Made by a program: the position numbers and the translations under genes. Under the pieces are notes generated by a model. The model was not told the DNA's origin. It searched no databases and worked only from the letters and a program-made list of their open reading frames with translations. This document shows, one piece after another, positions 8,186 through 16,465 of a stretch of 64,000 nucleotides of DNA. The stretch is from an uncultured Oscillospiraceae bacterium. Lineage in GTDB: Bacteria; Bacillota; Clostridia; Oscillospirales; Oscillospiraceae. The stretch lies in assembly GCA_944385365.1 (NCBI GenBank), contig CALWWW010000001.1, positions 62,001 to 126,000 of the forward strand, given 5' to 3'. The stretch's first letter is position 1; each line of letters opens with the position of its first letter.

Positions 8186-8361
8186 AAAAGTTTTACTCGA
8201 TTTTTTTCAAAAAATCGCGGGGTCCAGGGGCAGAGCCCCGGTCGCGCCGCGCACGGCGCGAAATCTCCAAGCGTCCAAAGCGCCATCCGCAGATGGCGCA
8301 ATCCCCGGCCAATGGCCATGGTCCCCGCCGCCGCCCCCGTGGGGTGGATGGCGGGGACCAT
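8186..8361 (+). repeat. Structured hairpin element, copy 1 (plus orientation)
   Basis: Begins with the shared end AAAAGTTTTACTCG (8186-8199) and the hairpin CGATTTTTTT/AAAAAATCG, then CCAGGGG-CAGAG-CCCCGG (8224-8241), TCGCGCC-6-GGCGCGA (8242-8261), a spacer, GCGCCAT-6-ATGGCGC (8280-8299), and a distal long hairpin GGTCCCCGCC...GGCGGGGACC (8318-8361). Same order as the copies at 8605-8836, 22541-22721 and 47461-47665. No coding potential recognised. Together with the next two features it accounts for the 835-base gap 8077-8911. Confidence 0.8.
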
Positions 8362-8401
8362 CTGCTAACCCACGAACACAAACGCACCAACAACAACGGA
8401 C

Positions 8402-8592
8402 GTAGGGCGGGACCTGCATGTCCCGCCGCAGTGCCGCACTGCCGACCACCACCAGCGCAGGGGCCGGCATCCTTGACGGCCCCGGATGGGGTGCAGTTTG
8501 GGCGCGTCAGGGATGCCGCGCCCTACGAACGATAATCAGAAAACCGATTGGTTCCACCCTGTAGGGCGGGGGCTTGCCCCCGCCGCCGATAG
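8402..8592. repeat. Cluster of GTAGGG hairpin repeats
   Basis: Three units lie in a row. First, GTAGGGCGGGAC-CTGCAT-GTCCCGCC (8402-8427). Second, a facing pair with conserved loop GCATCCTTGA or its complement (8459-8526): GGGGCCG...CGGCCCC and GGGCGCG...CGCGCCC, ending CCCTAC. Third, GTAGGGCGGGGGC-TTG-CCCCCGCC (8562-8585). The same family occurs at 22439-22505, 44714-44782, 44838-44916 and 55524-55594. It sits between two facing copies of the larger hairpin element. Confidence 0.75.
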
Positions 8593-8604
8593 AGGGTACG
8601 CAAG

Positions 8605-8836
8605 AAGGCCACCGCCCGCCACCCGCATAGGGGTGGGGGCGGTGGCCTTACGGCTTGCGCCCTGGGGATTGCGCCCGTTGCGACGGGCGCTTGGGAACGA
8701 TGGGGATTTTCGCGCCGTGCGCGGCGCGGGTGTTTCGCTGGCTGCGGCCAGCGGGTGTTTCGCCCGCTGCGGCGGGCGACCAAAGGCGCTGCCTTTGGAA
8801 ACCGCGATTTTTTGAAAAAAATCGAGTAAAACTTTT
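8605..8836 (-). repeat. Structured hairpin element, copy 2 (minus orientation)
   Basis: Read from right to left it has the same order as copy 1: end sequence and T-tract hairpin (8836-8801), CCAAAGG-5-CCTTTGG (8780-8798), then three consecutive TCGC...GCGA-type hairpins (8760-8779, 8735-8754, 8710-8729), the hairpin GCGCCCG-6-CGGGCGC (8671-8690), and the distal hairpin AAGGCCACCGCCC...GGTGGCCTT (8605-8649). Stems differ from the other copies but stay paired. Confidence 0.8.
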
Positions 8837-8872
8837 CAATTTTTGTTCCTGGAACTGCCACACTGGGACAAA

Positions 8873-8908
8873 AACCGGGGCCTGCCGCTTTAGCGGCAAG
8901 CCCCGGTT
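8873..8908 (-). terminator. Terminator of the WG/SLH protein gene
   Basis: ACCGGGGC-T-TGCCGC stem with its complement around a TTTA loop (8874-8907); on the minus strand it starts 4 nt after the TTA stop region at 8912 and runs into GTTTTTG. Intrinsic terminator. Confidence 0.8.
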
Positions 8909-8911
8909 CTC

Positions 8912-10801
8912 TTATTGCAATGCTTCGTACAGGCGGCAGACGGTCAGATACGCCTGCTGCCGGGTATAATTGCCCAGCGGGGAGAACGTATTGGCAGAAG
9001 TTCCGTTCATAACCCCCATGGCGCTGACATAGTCCACACCGGCCTGGGCATATCCGGCGATGGCATCCCGGTCGGTGAACGCCGCGGCGGTACCGCCGCT
9101 CTCCGTCTTGCCCAAATACTGGCCGGTCCGCAGAAGCATAACGGCGGCGTCCTGCCGGGTCAGCAGACCGTAGGGGTCAAACGTACCGTTGCCCTTGCCG
9201 TTGATGATGCCCAGGGCATTGGCCACCAAAACGTCCTCGCTGTTGGCGTCGGTGAACGGATAGGCGGTCACCAGGTCCGTCATGGTCTTGCCGGTGGCTT
9301 CCATTACCAGCTCTTCGGCAGTTTTTCCGGTCTCGGTGGTAATCAGTTCCACGGCCAGGGCGGCAAATTCAGCCCGCGTGATATTGGCCTGATACTGATT
9401 TTGCAGGTCCATGGGGATCAGACCGGCCTCAATGGCCCGGACGACTTCCCCATAGGCCCAGCTGTCCATTTCCGACGGCTGGGGCAGGTCGGCGGTGTAG
9501 TCCATGGTCATAAACCCATAGTTTCCATCCTGTTCCACTACTACGATGCGTTCCGGCGTAAAGACCGCCAGACTGTCCGTACCCTCGGGGAAATAGATGG
9601 AGGTATCCACGCTGTCGGAGCCGGGGACCTCGTTGCCGTACCGGTCAATGCAGAAAGCGCGGCCATTTTTCACCGCCACGCACAGGCCCTCGTTGTAGCC
9701 GCTGAGGGTGTCGTATTGGAACGGAACCACCACACGGTTGGCTGTGTCGATAACGCCCCATTTGCCCCCCTGCTTGGCCGCAGCCAATCCCTCATGGAAG
9801 AGCCGCAGGGAATCATAGGCAAAGGGAATCACCGTAGCGCCGTTTTTGTTGATGCCGCCCCACTTGCCGTCCATGCTCTGCACCACGGCGATGCCGTCGT
9901 TGAACACCTTGTATTCCGTCAGGGGGCCGCCGACATAAAAATCCTTGTATTGGGCGGGAATCACCATTTTGCCGCTGCGGTCCATAAAGCCCCACGCGCC
10001 GGCGAAATTCAGCGCTTCCGGATAGCACAGGGCCGGGGCCATGCCCTGGTTGAAGGGCCGGAGGGCGGCCACCTGGTAGTTGTCCTCGCTGCTGAGCACC
10101 ACTTTGCCGGTGGCGTCCAGCACACAGAATCCAGCCGCGCCCTCGGTATATCCCACAAATACGCCCTCATTATAGGCCAGGCTGGCCATATTCCATCCGA
10201 AATCCAGGCGGTTGCCCTGGCGGTCATAGACCAGGTTCTCCGGTTCCTCCAGATGGACATAGCCTTCCAAATTCAGATAGCCGTTGTAATAGCAGGCCTC
10301 GAAGAGCTGCTGATCGACGGAACTGCAAAGGCCGAAGGCGGGCTGTTCCTCGTAGCCGCCCTCCTGGGTCTCCTCGTCGTAGACATAGGCGGGAGCCATC
10401 AGAGGTGTCTCGTTGCCCTCAGCGTCGATGATGTACCACACATAGACGTCGGCAGGACCGTCCTCATAGACACGGTTGCCCCCCTGGTCCAGTTCACCGG
10501 TGGGGTGCCACACATCCCGCTGCTCTTGCTTGCCCACCAGGGCCAGCCCCTCCCGGAACAGGTACGCTTTATCGTACTGGAACGGAATCACCGTCTCGCC
10601 GGTCTCGTCGATATATCCCCACTTGCCGTTCTCCTTGACGGCGGCCAATCCCTCATTGAACTGTCCGGCATCCTCATATTGGGCCTCGATGAGGGTGGTG
10701 AAAGTCACCTGGGACGCCGACACCGGCAGGACCGACGCTGCCAGCGTCCCCACAGCCAGCAGCAATCCCAAAAGTTTGCGGAGGAGTTTTTGGTTGCGCA
10801 T
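8912..10801 (-). CDS. Secreted WG-repeat protein with C-terminal SLH domains
   Basis: 629 residues from ATG 10801, preceded by AAAGGTGG. The N-terminus 'MRNQKLLRKLLGLLLAVG' continues to 'PVSASQ', a clear Sec signal peptide with cleavage after SAS. Residues about 40-440 contain WG (KWG) repeats: 'FNEGLAAVKENGKWGYID', 'AWGFMDRSGKMVIP', 'MDGKWGGINKNGATVIP', 'QGGKWGVIDTANRVVVP', with 'NEGLCVAV'-like linkers. The last 180 residues hold about three S-layer homology units ('ITRAEFAALAVELI', 'GKGNGTFDPYGLLTRQDAA', 'ANTFSPLGNYTRQQAYLTV') that bind secondary cell wall polymer. Surface-exposed, probably ligand-binding or structural; no catalytic motif seen. Divergent from the ATPase gene across a 176-bp region with a perfect dyad. 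Confidence 0.85.
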   Translation of the reverse strand: MRNQKLLRKLLGLLLAVGTLAASVLPVSASQVTFTTLIEAQYEDAGQFNEGLAAVKENGKWGYIDETGETVIPFQYDKAYLFREGLALVGKQEQRDVWHPTGELDQGGNRVYEDGPADVYVWYIIDAEGNETPLMAPAYVYDEETQEGGYEEQPAFGLCSSVDQQLFEACYYNGYLNLEGYVHLEEPENLVYDRQGNRLDFGWNMASLAYNEGVFVGYTEGAAGFCVLDATGKVVLSSEDNYQVAALRPFNQGMAPALCYPEALNFAGAWGFMDRSGKMVIPAQYKDFYVGGPLTEYKVFNDGIAVVQSMDGKWGGINKNGATVIPFAYDSLRLFHEGLAAAKQGGKWGVIDTANRVVVPFQYDTLSGYNEGLCVAVKNGRAFCIDRYGNEVPGSDSVDTSIYFPEGTDSLAVFTPERIVVVEQDGNYGFMTMDYTADLPQPSEMDSWAYGEVVRAIEAGLIPMDLQNQYQANITRAEFAALAVELITTETGKTAEELVMEATGKTMTDLVTAYPFTDANSEDVLVANALGIINGKGNGTFDPYGLLTRQDAAVMLLRTGQYLGKTESGGTAAAFTDRDAIAGYAQAGVDYVSAMGVMNGTSANTFSPLGNYTRQQAYLTVCRLYEALQ

Positions 10802-10871
10802 CAAAATTCCACCTTTCCATTTCTTTTTCAAAGTTCCAACGTGCAGAACCCATACGCTGTGGCAGCGCTCA

Positions 10872-10892
10872 ATATAGTATATGATACTATAT
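10872..10892. promoter_or_regulatory. Perfect 21-bp dyad, candidate operator between divergent genes
   Basis: ATATAGTAT (10872-10880), 3-nt centre ATG, ATACTATAT (10884-10892): a perfect 9+9 inverted repeat in the 176-bp gap between the WG/SLH gene and the calcium-ATPase gene. The size and symmetry fit a dimeric repressor site; which regulator is unknown and none is encoded nearby. Confidence 0.55.
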
Positions 10893-10977
10893 GCACGGTC
10901 CCGGCGCAATCCCTACGGCATACTTGTCCCACCGTGTGCATAGGCTGTTGCAAACACCTTTCGGGGAGGTACTGTCT

Positions 10978-13626
10978 ATGGAAATGAGTTCGCGGCCGGG
11001 ACTGAGCCGCGCCCAGGTGGAGGCCGCCCGGCGGCGGTACGGCTCCAACGCCTTTACGCGGCAAAACCGCAAAACGTTTTTCACCCGGTTTTTTGAGAGT
11101 TTTTCCGATCCCATCATCCGTATTTTGCTGGTGGCCCTGGGGCTGAATCTGCTGGTTTCCCTGGGGGAAGGCTCCTGGGCCGAACCGGTGGGCATTGCCG
11201 TAGCGGTGTTCCTGTCCACGTTTGTCTCCACCGTATCCGAATGCGGCAGCGAACGGGCCTTCGCCCGTTTGCAGCAGGAGGCCGACGCTGCCGTCTGCCG
11301 CGTCAAACGGGCCGAGGGCGTCCGGCTCCTGCCTGTTGCCGACGTGGTGGTGGGCGATCTGGTACTGCTCCAGGCCGGGGAGCGGATTCCCGCCGACGGC
11401 ATTCTGCTGTCGGGCAGTCTGCGGGTGGATCAGTCGCCCCTCAACGGCGAGAGCAAGGAGGCGCGCAAGGTCCCCGCCGGGGACGCCGCCCCCAGGGATT
11501 GGTCGCCGTCGGTAAAAAATCAACTGCTGCGGGGCACGGTCATCACCGAGGGTCACGGTATTCTTCTGGTGTGCCGGGTGGGAGACCACACCCTCTACGG
11601 CACGTTGGCCAAGGAGCTCCAGGCCGACGCGCTGGAAAGTCCCATGAAGGCCCGATTGGGGCAGCTGGCCCGCTCCATCAGCCGTCTGGGCTATACGGCG
11701 GCGGGGCTGATTGCCTTTGCCGACCTGTTCAACGCCATTCTGCTGGACAACAATTTTTATATGCCCGCCATTGTCTCCTGTTTGCAGGACCCGGCCTTTG
11801 TCCTGTCCCGACTGTTCCATGCGGCGCTGCTGGCCATCGCCATTGTGGTGGTGGCCGTACCGGAGGGGCTGCCCATGATGATCGCCGTGGTGCTGTCGGC
11901 CAATATGCTGCGGATGAAGCGGGACAACGTCATGGTCCGGAAACTGGTGGGTATCGAGACGGCAGGCAGCATGAACATTCTCTTTACCGACAAAACCGGC
12001 ACCCTCACCGCCGGAACCATGGCCGTGGACGCCTTTTACGCCGCCGACGGCCACAGCAGTGCCCGTCTGTCGGACATTGCCGACGGCGGCCTGCGGCAGC
12101 TGGCCGCCCAGATCTGTGCCGGATGCAATGAAGCGATGCTGGTCCAGGGCCGTCCCACCGGCGGCAACAGCACAGACCGGGCCGTGCTGGCCTTTGCCGC
12201 CGACGGGGCCGGGACCGTCAAGGCGGAGCCGGTTCTGGCCTTTGACAGCAGCCGGAAATATGCCTGCGCCCGGCTCAGCGGGCCCCGCCCCCTGCTGCTC
12301 TACAAGGGCGCGCCGGAGGTGCTGCTGCCCCGGTGCCGGGAGTATTACGACCGGCGGGGCCGCCGGTGCGGCGGCGTTCCCGGCTCCCTGTCCCGGACCA
12401 TGGAACGGCTGACGGACCGGGCCATGCGGGTGCTGCTGCTGGCTGTGGGGTCCGGGGACCCGGAGACATGCCCCCTGACGCTGGTGGGCCTGCTGGCCAT
12501 CCGGGACCCCCTGCGGCCCGGCGTCCGGGAGGCCGTGGCCCAGGTCCGAGGCGCAGGCATCCAGACCGTCATGATCACCGGCGACAACCGCCGGACCGCC
12601 CGGGCCGTGGCCATGGAGGCGGGCATTGCTCAGGAGGGTGATCTCATTCTTACCAGTGAAGAGCTGGGCCGTCTCAGCGACGAAAGGCTCCGCGCTGCCC
12701 TGCCGAGACTGCGGGTGGTGGCCCGGGCGCTGCCGTCGGACAAGAGCCGTCTCGTCCGGGCGGCCCAGGACCTGGGGCTGGTGGCCGGTATGACCGGCGA
12801 CGGCATCAACGACGCCCCGGCCCTGAAGCTGGCCGACGTGGGCTTTGCCATGGGCAGCGGCACCGAAGTGGCCCGGGAAGCGGGCGACATCGTCATTCTG
12901 GACGACAATTTCGCTTCCATCGCCAAGGCCGTCCGCTATGGCCGGACCATCTTCAAGAGCATCCGGAAATTCCTCACCTTCCAGCTGACCATGAACCTCT
13001 GCGCTGTGGGCGTGTCTCTTTTGGCCCCCTTTATCGGCATCGACACGCCGGTGACCGTCACCCAAATGCTTTGGGTCAACCTGATTATGGACACGTTGGG
13101 CGGTCTGGCCTTTGCCGGGGAACCGCCCCTGGAACGGTATATGCAGGAGCCGCCCAAGGGCCGCGACGAGCCCATTCTCACCCGTGCCATGATGGGCCAC
13201 ATTCTCACCACGGGGCTCTATACGGTGCTGCTGTGTACGGTCTTTCTGCGCCACCCCTGGTTCCGGCTGCGGTTCGGCTATCTGGACAGCTATGTGGGCT
13301 ATCTGACGGCCTTTTTCACCCTGTTTATCTTCTGCGGCATCTTCAACGCCTTCAACGCCCGGACCACCCGGCGGTATCTCCTTTCCAATCTGCGGCGCAA
13401 TCCGGCCTTTGTGGGGATTTTCGCCGCCGTGTCGGTGATTCAGCTACTGCTGGTGTTCTTCGGCGGTACTGTCTTCCGCACCACGCCCCTGCCCTGGCAG
13501 GACCTGGCCGCCGTCATCCTCCTGGCCGCCACGGTGATTCCCTTTGACCTGGTGCGCAAGTGCTTCCGCAGCGCGCCCAAGCCCGCCGCCGCCCTGCCGG
13601 ACGCAAAAACCGGGCGCACCGCGTAA
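10978..13626 (+). CDS. P2-type cation-transporting ATPase (calcium ATPase, PMCA-like)
   Basis: 882 residues from ATG 10978, chosen because GGGGAGG precedes it by 8 nt. Domains in order: short N-terminal cation ATPase domain (1-60), two membrane segments, actuator domain with 'DQSPLNGESKEA' (TGES-type loop), M4 with 'VVAVPEGLPMMIAV' (PEGLP, calcium-site signature), phosphorylation motif 'DKTGTLT' with Asp338, nucleotide-binding domain with 'LYKGAPEVLLPRC', hinge 'MTGDGINDAPALKLADVG', then six C-terminal membrane segments with 'NLCAVGVSL' and 'QMLWVNLIMDTLGGLAFA' (M6 N-x-x-D). This is the P2B-like set found in bacterial 'PMCA-type' calcium pumps. It would expel Ca2+ from the cytoplasm at the cost of ATP. 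The terminator stem at 13610-13640 overlaps its last codons. Confidence 0.9.
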   Translation: MEMSSRPGLSRAQVEAARRRYGSNAFTRQNRKTFFTRFFESFSDPIIRILLVALGLNLLVSLGEGSWAEPVGIAVAVFLSTFVSTVSECGSERAFARLQQEADAAVCRVKRAEGVRLLPVADVVVGDLVLLQAGERIPADGILLSGSLRVDQSPLNGESKEARKVPAGDAAPRDWSPSVKNQLLRGTVITEGHGILLVCRVGDHTLYGTLAKELQADALESPMKARLGQLARSISRLGYTAAGLIAFADLFNAILLDNNFYMPAIVSCLQDPAFVLSRLFHAALLAIAIVVVAVPEGLPMMIAVVLSANMLRMKRDNVMVRKLVGIETAGSMNILFTDKTGTLTAGTMAVDAFYAADGHSSARLSDIADGGLRQLAAQICAGCNEAMLVQGRPTGGNSTDRAVLAFAADGAGTVKAEPVLAFDSSRKYACARLSGPRPLLLYKGAPEVLLPRCREYYDRRGRRCGGVPGSLSRTMERLTDRAMRVLLLAVGSGDPETCPLTLVGLLAIRDPLRPGVREAVAQVRGAGIQTVMITGDNRRTARAVAMEAGIAQEGDLILTSEELGRLSDERLRAALPRLRVVARALPSDKSRLVRAAQDLGLVAGMTGDGINDAPALKLADVGFAMGSGTEVAREAGDIVILDDNFASIAKAVRYGRTIFKSIRKFLTFQLTMNLCAVGVSLLAPFIGIDTPVTVTQMLWVNLIMDTLGGLAFAGEPPLERYMQEPPKGRDEPILTRAMMGHILTTGLYTVLLCTVFLRHPWFRLRFGYLDSYVGYLTAFFTLFIFCGIFNAFNARTTRRYLLSNLRRNPAFVGIFAAVSVIQLLLVFFGGTVFRTTPLPWQDLAAVILLAATVIPFDLVRKCFRSAPKPAAALPDAKTGRTA

Positions 13627-13641
13627 CACGGTGCGCCCGGC
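13605..13641 (-). terminator. Terminator of the UroD-like gene, overlapping the ATPase 3' end
   Basis: CCGGGCGCACC (13610-13620) pairs with GGTGCGCCCGG (13630-13640); on the minus strand a TTTTTG tract follows. The stem contains the last codons and the stop of the plus-strand ATPase gene, so coding and termination sequences are shared. Confidence 0.75.
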
Positions 13642-13665
13642 ATAGGGTCACGGTTTGCTGGATGC

Positions 13666-14655
13666 TCAGTGGAACATCTCTTTGCTCATCTTGTCGATTT
13701 CCTCCGTCACAGCCTCGTAGACGCCGGGGAAGGTGCTCATGGCGCCGCCCTGGGAGGTGTTGGGGATGTAGAACTTGGTGCCGAACTTCTCGCAGGCCTC
13801 CCGGACCTTCTCGTTGACGATCTCACGGGTCCAGCCGGGGAAGTCCACGGTGGCGCTGTCGATGCCGCCCATGAAGGTGATCTTACCGCCGTACTTCTCG
13901 ATCAGCTCGGGAATGTTGTTGCTCTGCATGACACCCTGCCAGATGTCGATGCCCATGTCGATCATGGCGGGCACCAGGGTGGCGGCGTAGGAGTCGGAGT
14001 GGTGGCAGATGACCTCCACGCCGTTGGCCTTGTAGTAGCCGTACAGCTTCTTGTAGGCGGGGGCGTAGAACTCCTCAAACATGGCCGGAGACAGGAAGGT
14101 GGAAATCTGGCTGCCCCAGTCATCGTGGTGGAACACGGCATCGGGATGCAGGTGCTTGACCAGCTGCTCGGCGTAGCGCAGCTCCCACTCGGTCAGGTAG
14201 TCGATGAGCTCGTGCATGGCCTCGGGCTCCTCGTAGAAGTTCACCAGGCAGTCCTCCATGCCCATGAGGTAGTGGCACTGCTCAAAGATGCCGGGAATCA
14301 TGCTGACGGTGACGAAATACTCGTTGCGGTCGATCTGGTTGGCCGCCTCCACAAAGGGAGCCCAGGCCTCGTCGGAGAACTCCACGCTGGGAGCCTTCAC
14401 ATAGTTCCGCCACTCGGTGATGTCCTTGCACACCGTGTGCCGGGCGTCATGGATGGGGAACGGGCCGGGGGTGCCTTCGGGCCAGGACCGGGTGACGCCC
14501 CACAGGTTGGTCACCATCTCCTGGCCCGGCTTGGGGGCGGGGTTGGTGGCCACAAAGGGATTGCCCACCATGGCGAAGGCTTCAAACTGGTTGACATAGC
14601 GGTCGGGCTTGCCGCCGCGAAGGGTTTCCAAAAGGTTTTGACGTTTGCTCAGCAT
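13666..14655 (-). CDS. Uroporphyrinogen decarboxylase-fold methyltransferase of a corrinoid system
   Basis: 329 residues from ATG 14655 (an in-frame ATG at 14688 would add 11 residues). The fold signature of the UroD superfamily is clear: 'RQNLLETLRGGKPDRYV' at the start, 'FHHDDWGSQISTFLSP' in the middle (about 180-195), 'HHSDSYAATLVPAMIDMGID' and 'MGGIDSATVDFP' near the C-terminus. In this superfamily true heme enzymes are longer conserved elsewhere; proteins lying beside corrinoid proteins (MtaA, MtbA, CmuA relatives) transfer methyl groups to or from a corrinoid. The neighbourhood (RACo, DUF2284, methyl-H4folate methyltransferase, corrinoid protein) supports that role. The thiol-type zinc motif H-x-C is not intact: where relatives have HSCG this protein reads HSDS. 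Likely the substrate-side methyltransferase; substrate unknown. Confidence 0.78.
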   Translation of the reverse strand: MLSKRQNLLETLRGGKPDRYVNQFEAFAMVGNPFVATNPAPKPGQEMVTNLWGVTRSWPEGTPGPFPIHDARHTVCKDITEWRNYVKAPSVEFSDEAWAPFVEAANQIDRNEYFVTVSMIPGIFEQCHYLMGMEDCLVNFYEEPEAMHELIDYLTEWELRYAEQLVKHLHPDAVFHHDDWGSQISTFLSPAMFEEFYAPAYKKLYGYYKANGVEVICHHSDSYAATLVPAMIDMGIDIWQGVMQSNNIPELIEKYGGKITFMGGIDSATVDFPGWTREIVNEKVREACEKFGTKFYIPNTSQGGAMSTFPGVYEAVTEEIDKMSKEMFH

Positions 14656-14891
14656 GGGATCAAAACCGCCTTTCTCTGTAAATTCCACCGGGCAGCTGCT
14701 GCACCGCGGCTTGTTTTATTGTACCGCTTTTTTCGACCGGGTGCAACAGGCAACATGAAACTTTATACATATTTTATCACATTCCGGTTCCCGCCCTCCG
14801 ACGGATGATGGTTGCATCTTCCTGTTTCCCGCAGTACAATGGTAGTCAAAGAACAACGCCATTGAGAAACCTGCAAAGGAGGAATCCCATT

Positions 14892-16463
14892 TTGGATGAG
14901 CAACGGTATTGTGTGACCTTTCCCGAGGACGCCGTCTCCATCTCCGTCACCGCCGGGACCACGGTGCTGGCGGCGGCCATTGCCGCCGGACTGAAACCCG
15001 ACGCCCCCTGCGGCGGCCGCGGCACCTGCGGCAAATGTCTGGTACGCATCACTGCCGGACGGGACCATCTGACCATGGCCGGCGGTCCGGTACCCGGCGA
15101 CGAGCTGCTGCCCGCCTGTCAGCTGATGGTGGGCGGCGACGTGTCCGCCGTCTTCCCCCGCCACGGGGAAAACCGCATTCTCACCGGCGGCATTTCCATG
15201 GCCGACACCGCAGCCGCCGCAGACGGTGAGTTTTTCGCCATGGCGGCTTTCGACGTGGGCACCACTTCCCTGGTGGGCTATCTGCTGGACGGCCGCACCG
15301 GCGGCCAGCTGGCCGTGGACAGCCGCCTCAATCCCCAGACCCAGTTCGGTGCCGACGTGGTGGCCCGCGGCAGCTACGCCATGGAGCACGGTGTGGAACC
15401 CCTGACGGCGGCCATCCGGGAGGCCCTCAATGAAATGCTGGGCAACCTCTGCCACACGGCCCATTGCCGCCGGGAAGACGTGCGGCTGATCTCCGCCGTT
15501 GGCAACACCTGTATGCACCATCTGCTGCTGGGCTACTCCCCGGCTCCCCTGATGGTGGCCCCCTATATGCCCCAGCACCGGGCCGCGGAGGTCCGGCCCG
15601 GCAAGGAACTGGGCTTCCACATGGCCCCCGACGGACGGGTGCGGATTCTGCCCTGTATCGCCGGGTTTGTGGGCGCGGACACGGTGGGCTGTCTGCTGGC
15701 CTGCGGCTGGGACCACCGGGACCCCCTGACGCTGATGATCGACATCGGCACCAACGGCGAAATGGTCCTGGGTAACCGCCGCCGGTCCGTCACCTGCTCC
15801 ACAGCGGCGGGCCCCGCCTTTGAGGGCGCGAAAATCCGCTTTGGTATGCGGGGCGCCGACGGGGCCATTGACCACGTCTTCACCGGCGCCGACGGTTCCA
15901 TCGGCTACAGCGTCGTGGGCGGCGGCGAGGCCCAGGGCATCTGCGGTTCCGGTCTTCTCGACGCCGTGGCCGTGCTGCTGGAGCTGGGCGTGGTGGACGA
16001 GACGGGCCGCTTTGACCCGGACGGTCCCGCCGCCCTGGGTCTGGCCGACGGCAAGCCCGCCTACTATTTTAATGATACGGTCTGTCTGACCCAATCGGAT
16101 ATCCGGGAAGTCCAGCTGGCCAAGGCCGCCATTGCCGCCGGCATCCGGCTCCTGTGCGACCGGCTGGGCGTGGCAATCGGAGACATTGAACAGGTGCTCA
16201 TTGCCGGTGCCTTCGGCAACTATATGTCCCCCGACAGTGCCTGTGCCATCGGCCTGCTGCCGAAGATTCTGCGGGAGAAGATCATTCCCGTGGGCAACGC
16301 CGCCGGAGAAGGGGCCAAGCTGGCCGTCCGGGAGGACTTCCAGTTTGAACTGGCCAGCCGTCTAGCCGGTGAGGTGGAATTTCTGGAGCTGGCCAATGAC
16401 CCCCGCTTCCAGGATATTTTTGTGGACGAGCTGTCCTTTGACAGCGACGAAGAGGAGGACTGA
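14892..16463 (+). CDS. RACo-type ATP-dependent reductive activator of corrinoid protein (DUF4445)
   Basis: 523 residues. The start is a TTG at 14892 placed 9 nt after AAAGGAGG; the ATG at 14896 is out of frame. Residues 1-90 are a plant-type 2Fe-2S ferredoxin domain with Cys40, Cys46, Cys49 and Cys76 ('CGGRGTCGKC' and 'PACQ'). From about 105 the actin-like ASKHA fold begins: 'AAFDVGTTSLVGYLLD', 'DIGTNGEMVLGN' (phosphate loops), 'GSGLLDAVAVLLELG' and 'IAGAFGNYMSPDSACAIGL'. RACo proteins use ATP hydrolysis to push an electron onto the inactive Co(II) corrinoid and restore Co(I). Two nucleotides separate it from the DUF2284 gene, so these form an operon in the corrinoid cluster. Confidence 0.92.
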   Translation: MDEQRYCVTFPEDAVSISVTAGTTVLAAAIAAGLKPDAPCGGRGTCGKCLVRITAGRDHLTMAGGPVPGDELLPACQLMVGGDVSAVFPRHGENRILTGGISMADTAAAADGEFFAMAAFDVGTTSLVGYLLDGRTGGQLAVDSRLNPQTQFGADVVARGSYAMEHGVEPLTAAIREALNEMLGNLCHTAHCRREDVRLISAVGNTCMHHLLLGYSPAPLMVAPYMPQHRAAEVRPGKELGFHMAPDGRVRILPCIAGFVGADTVGCLLACGWDHRDPLTLMIDIGTNGEMVLGNRRRSVTCSTAAGPAFEGAKIRFGMRGADGAIDHVFTGADGSIGYSVVGGGEAQGICGSGLLDAVAVLLELGVVDETGRFDPDGPAALGLADGKPAYYFNDTVCLTQSDIREVQLAKAAIAAGIRLLCDRLGVAIGDIEQVLIAGAFGNYMSPDSACAIGLLPKILREKIIPVGNAAGEGAKLAVREDFQFELASRLAGEVEFLELANDPRFQDIFVDELSFDSDEEED

Positions 16464-16465
16464 CC

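Noticed and set aside
10828-13254. 808-codon open frame on the minus strand opposite the calcium ATPase
   Set aside because: Antisense shadow of a strongly conserved P-type ATPase; Gln/His/Gly-rich translation without motifs.
14688-14688. Upstream ATG for the UroD-like gene
   Set aside because: It would add 11 residues, but the AAAGGCGG site fits the ATG at 14655, and the shorter N-terminus matches the family start better.
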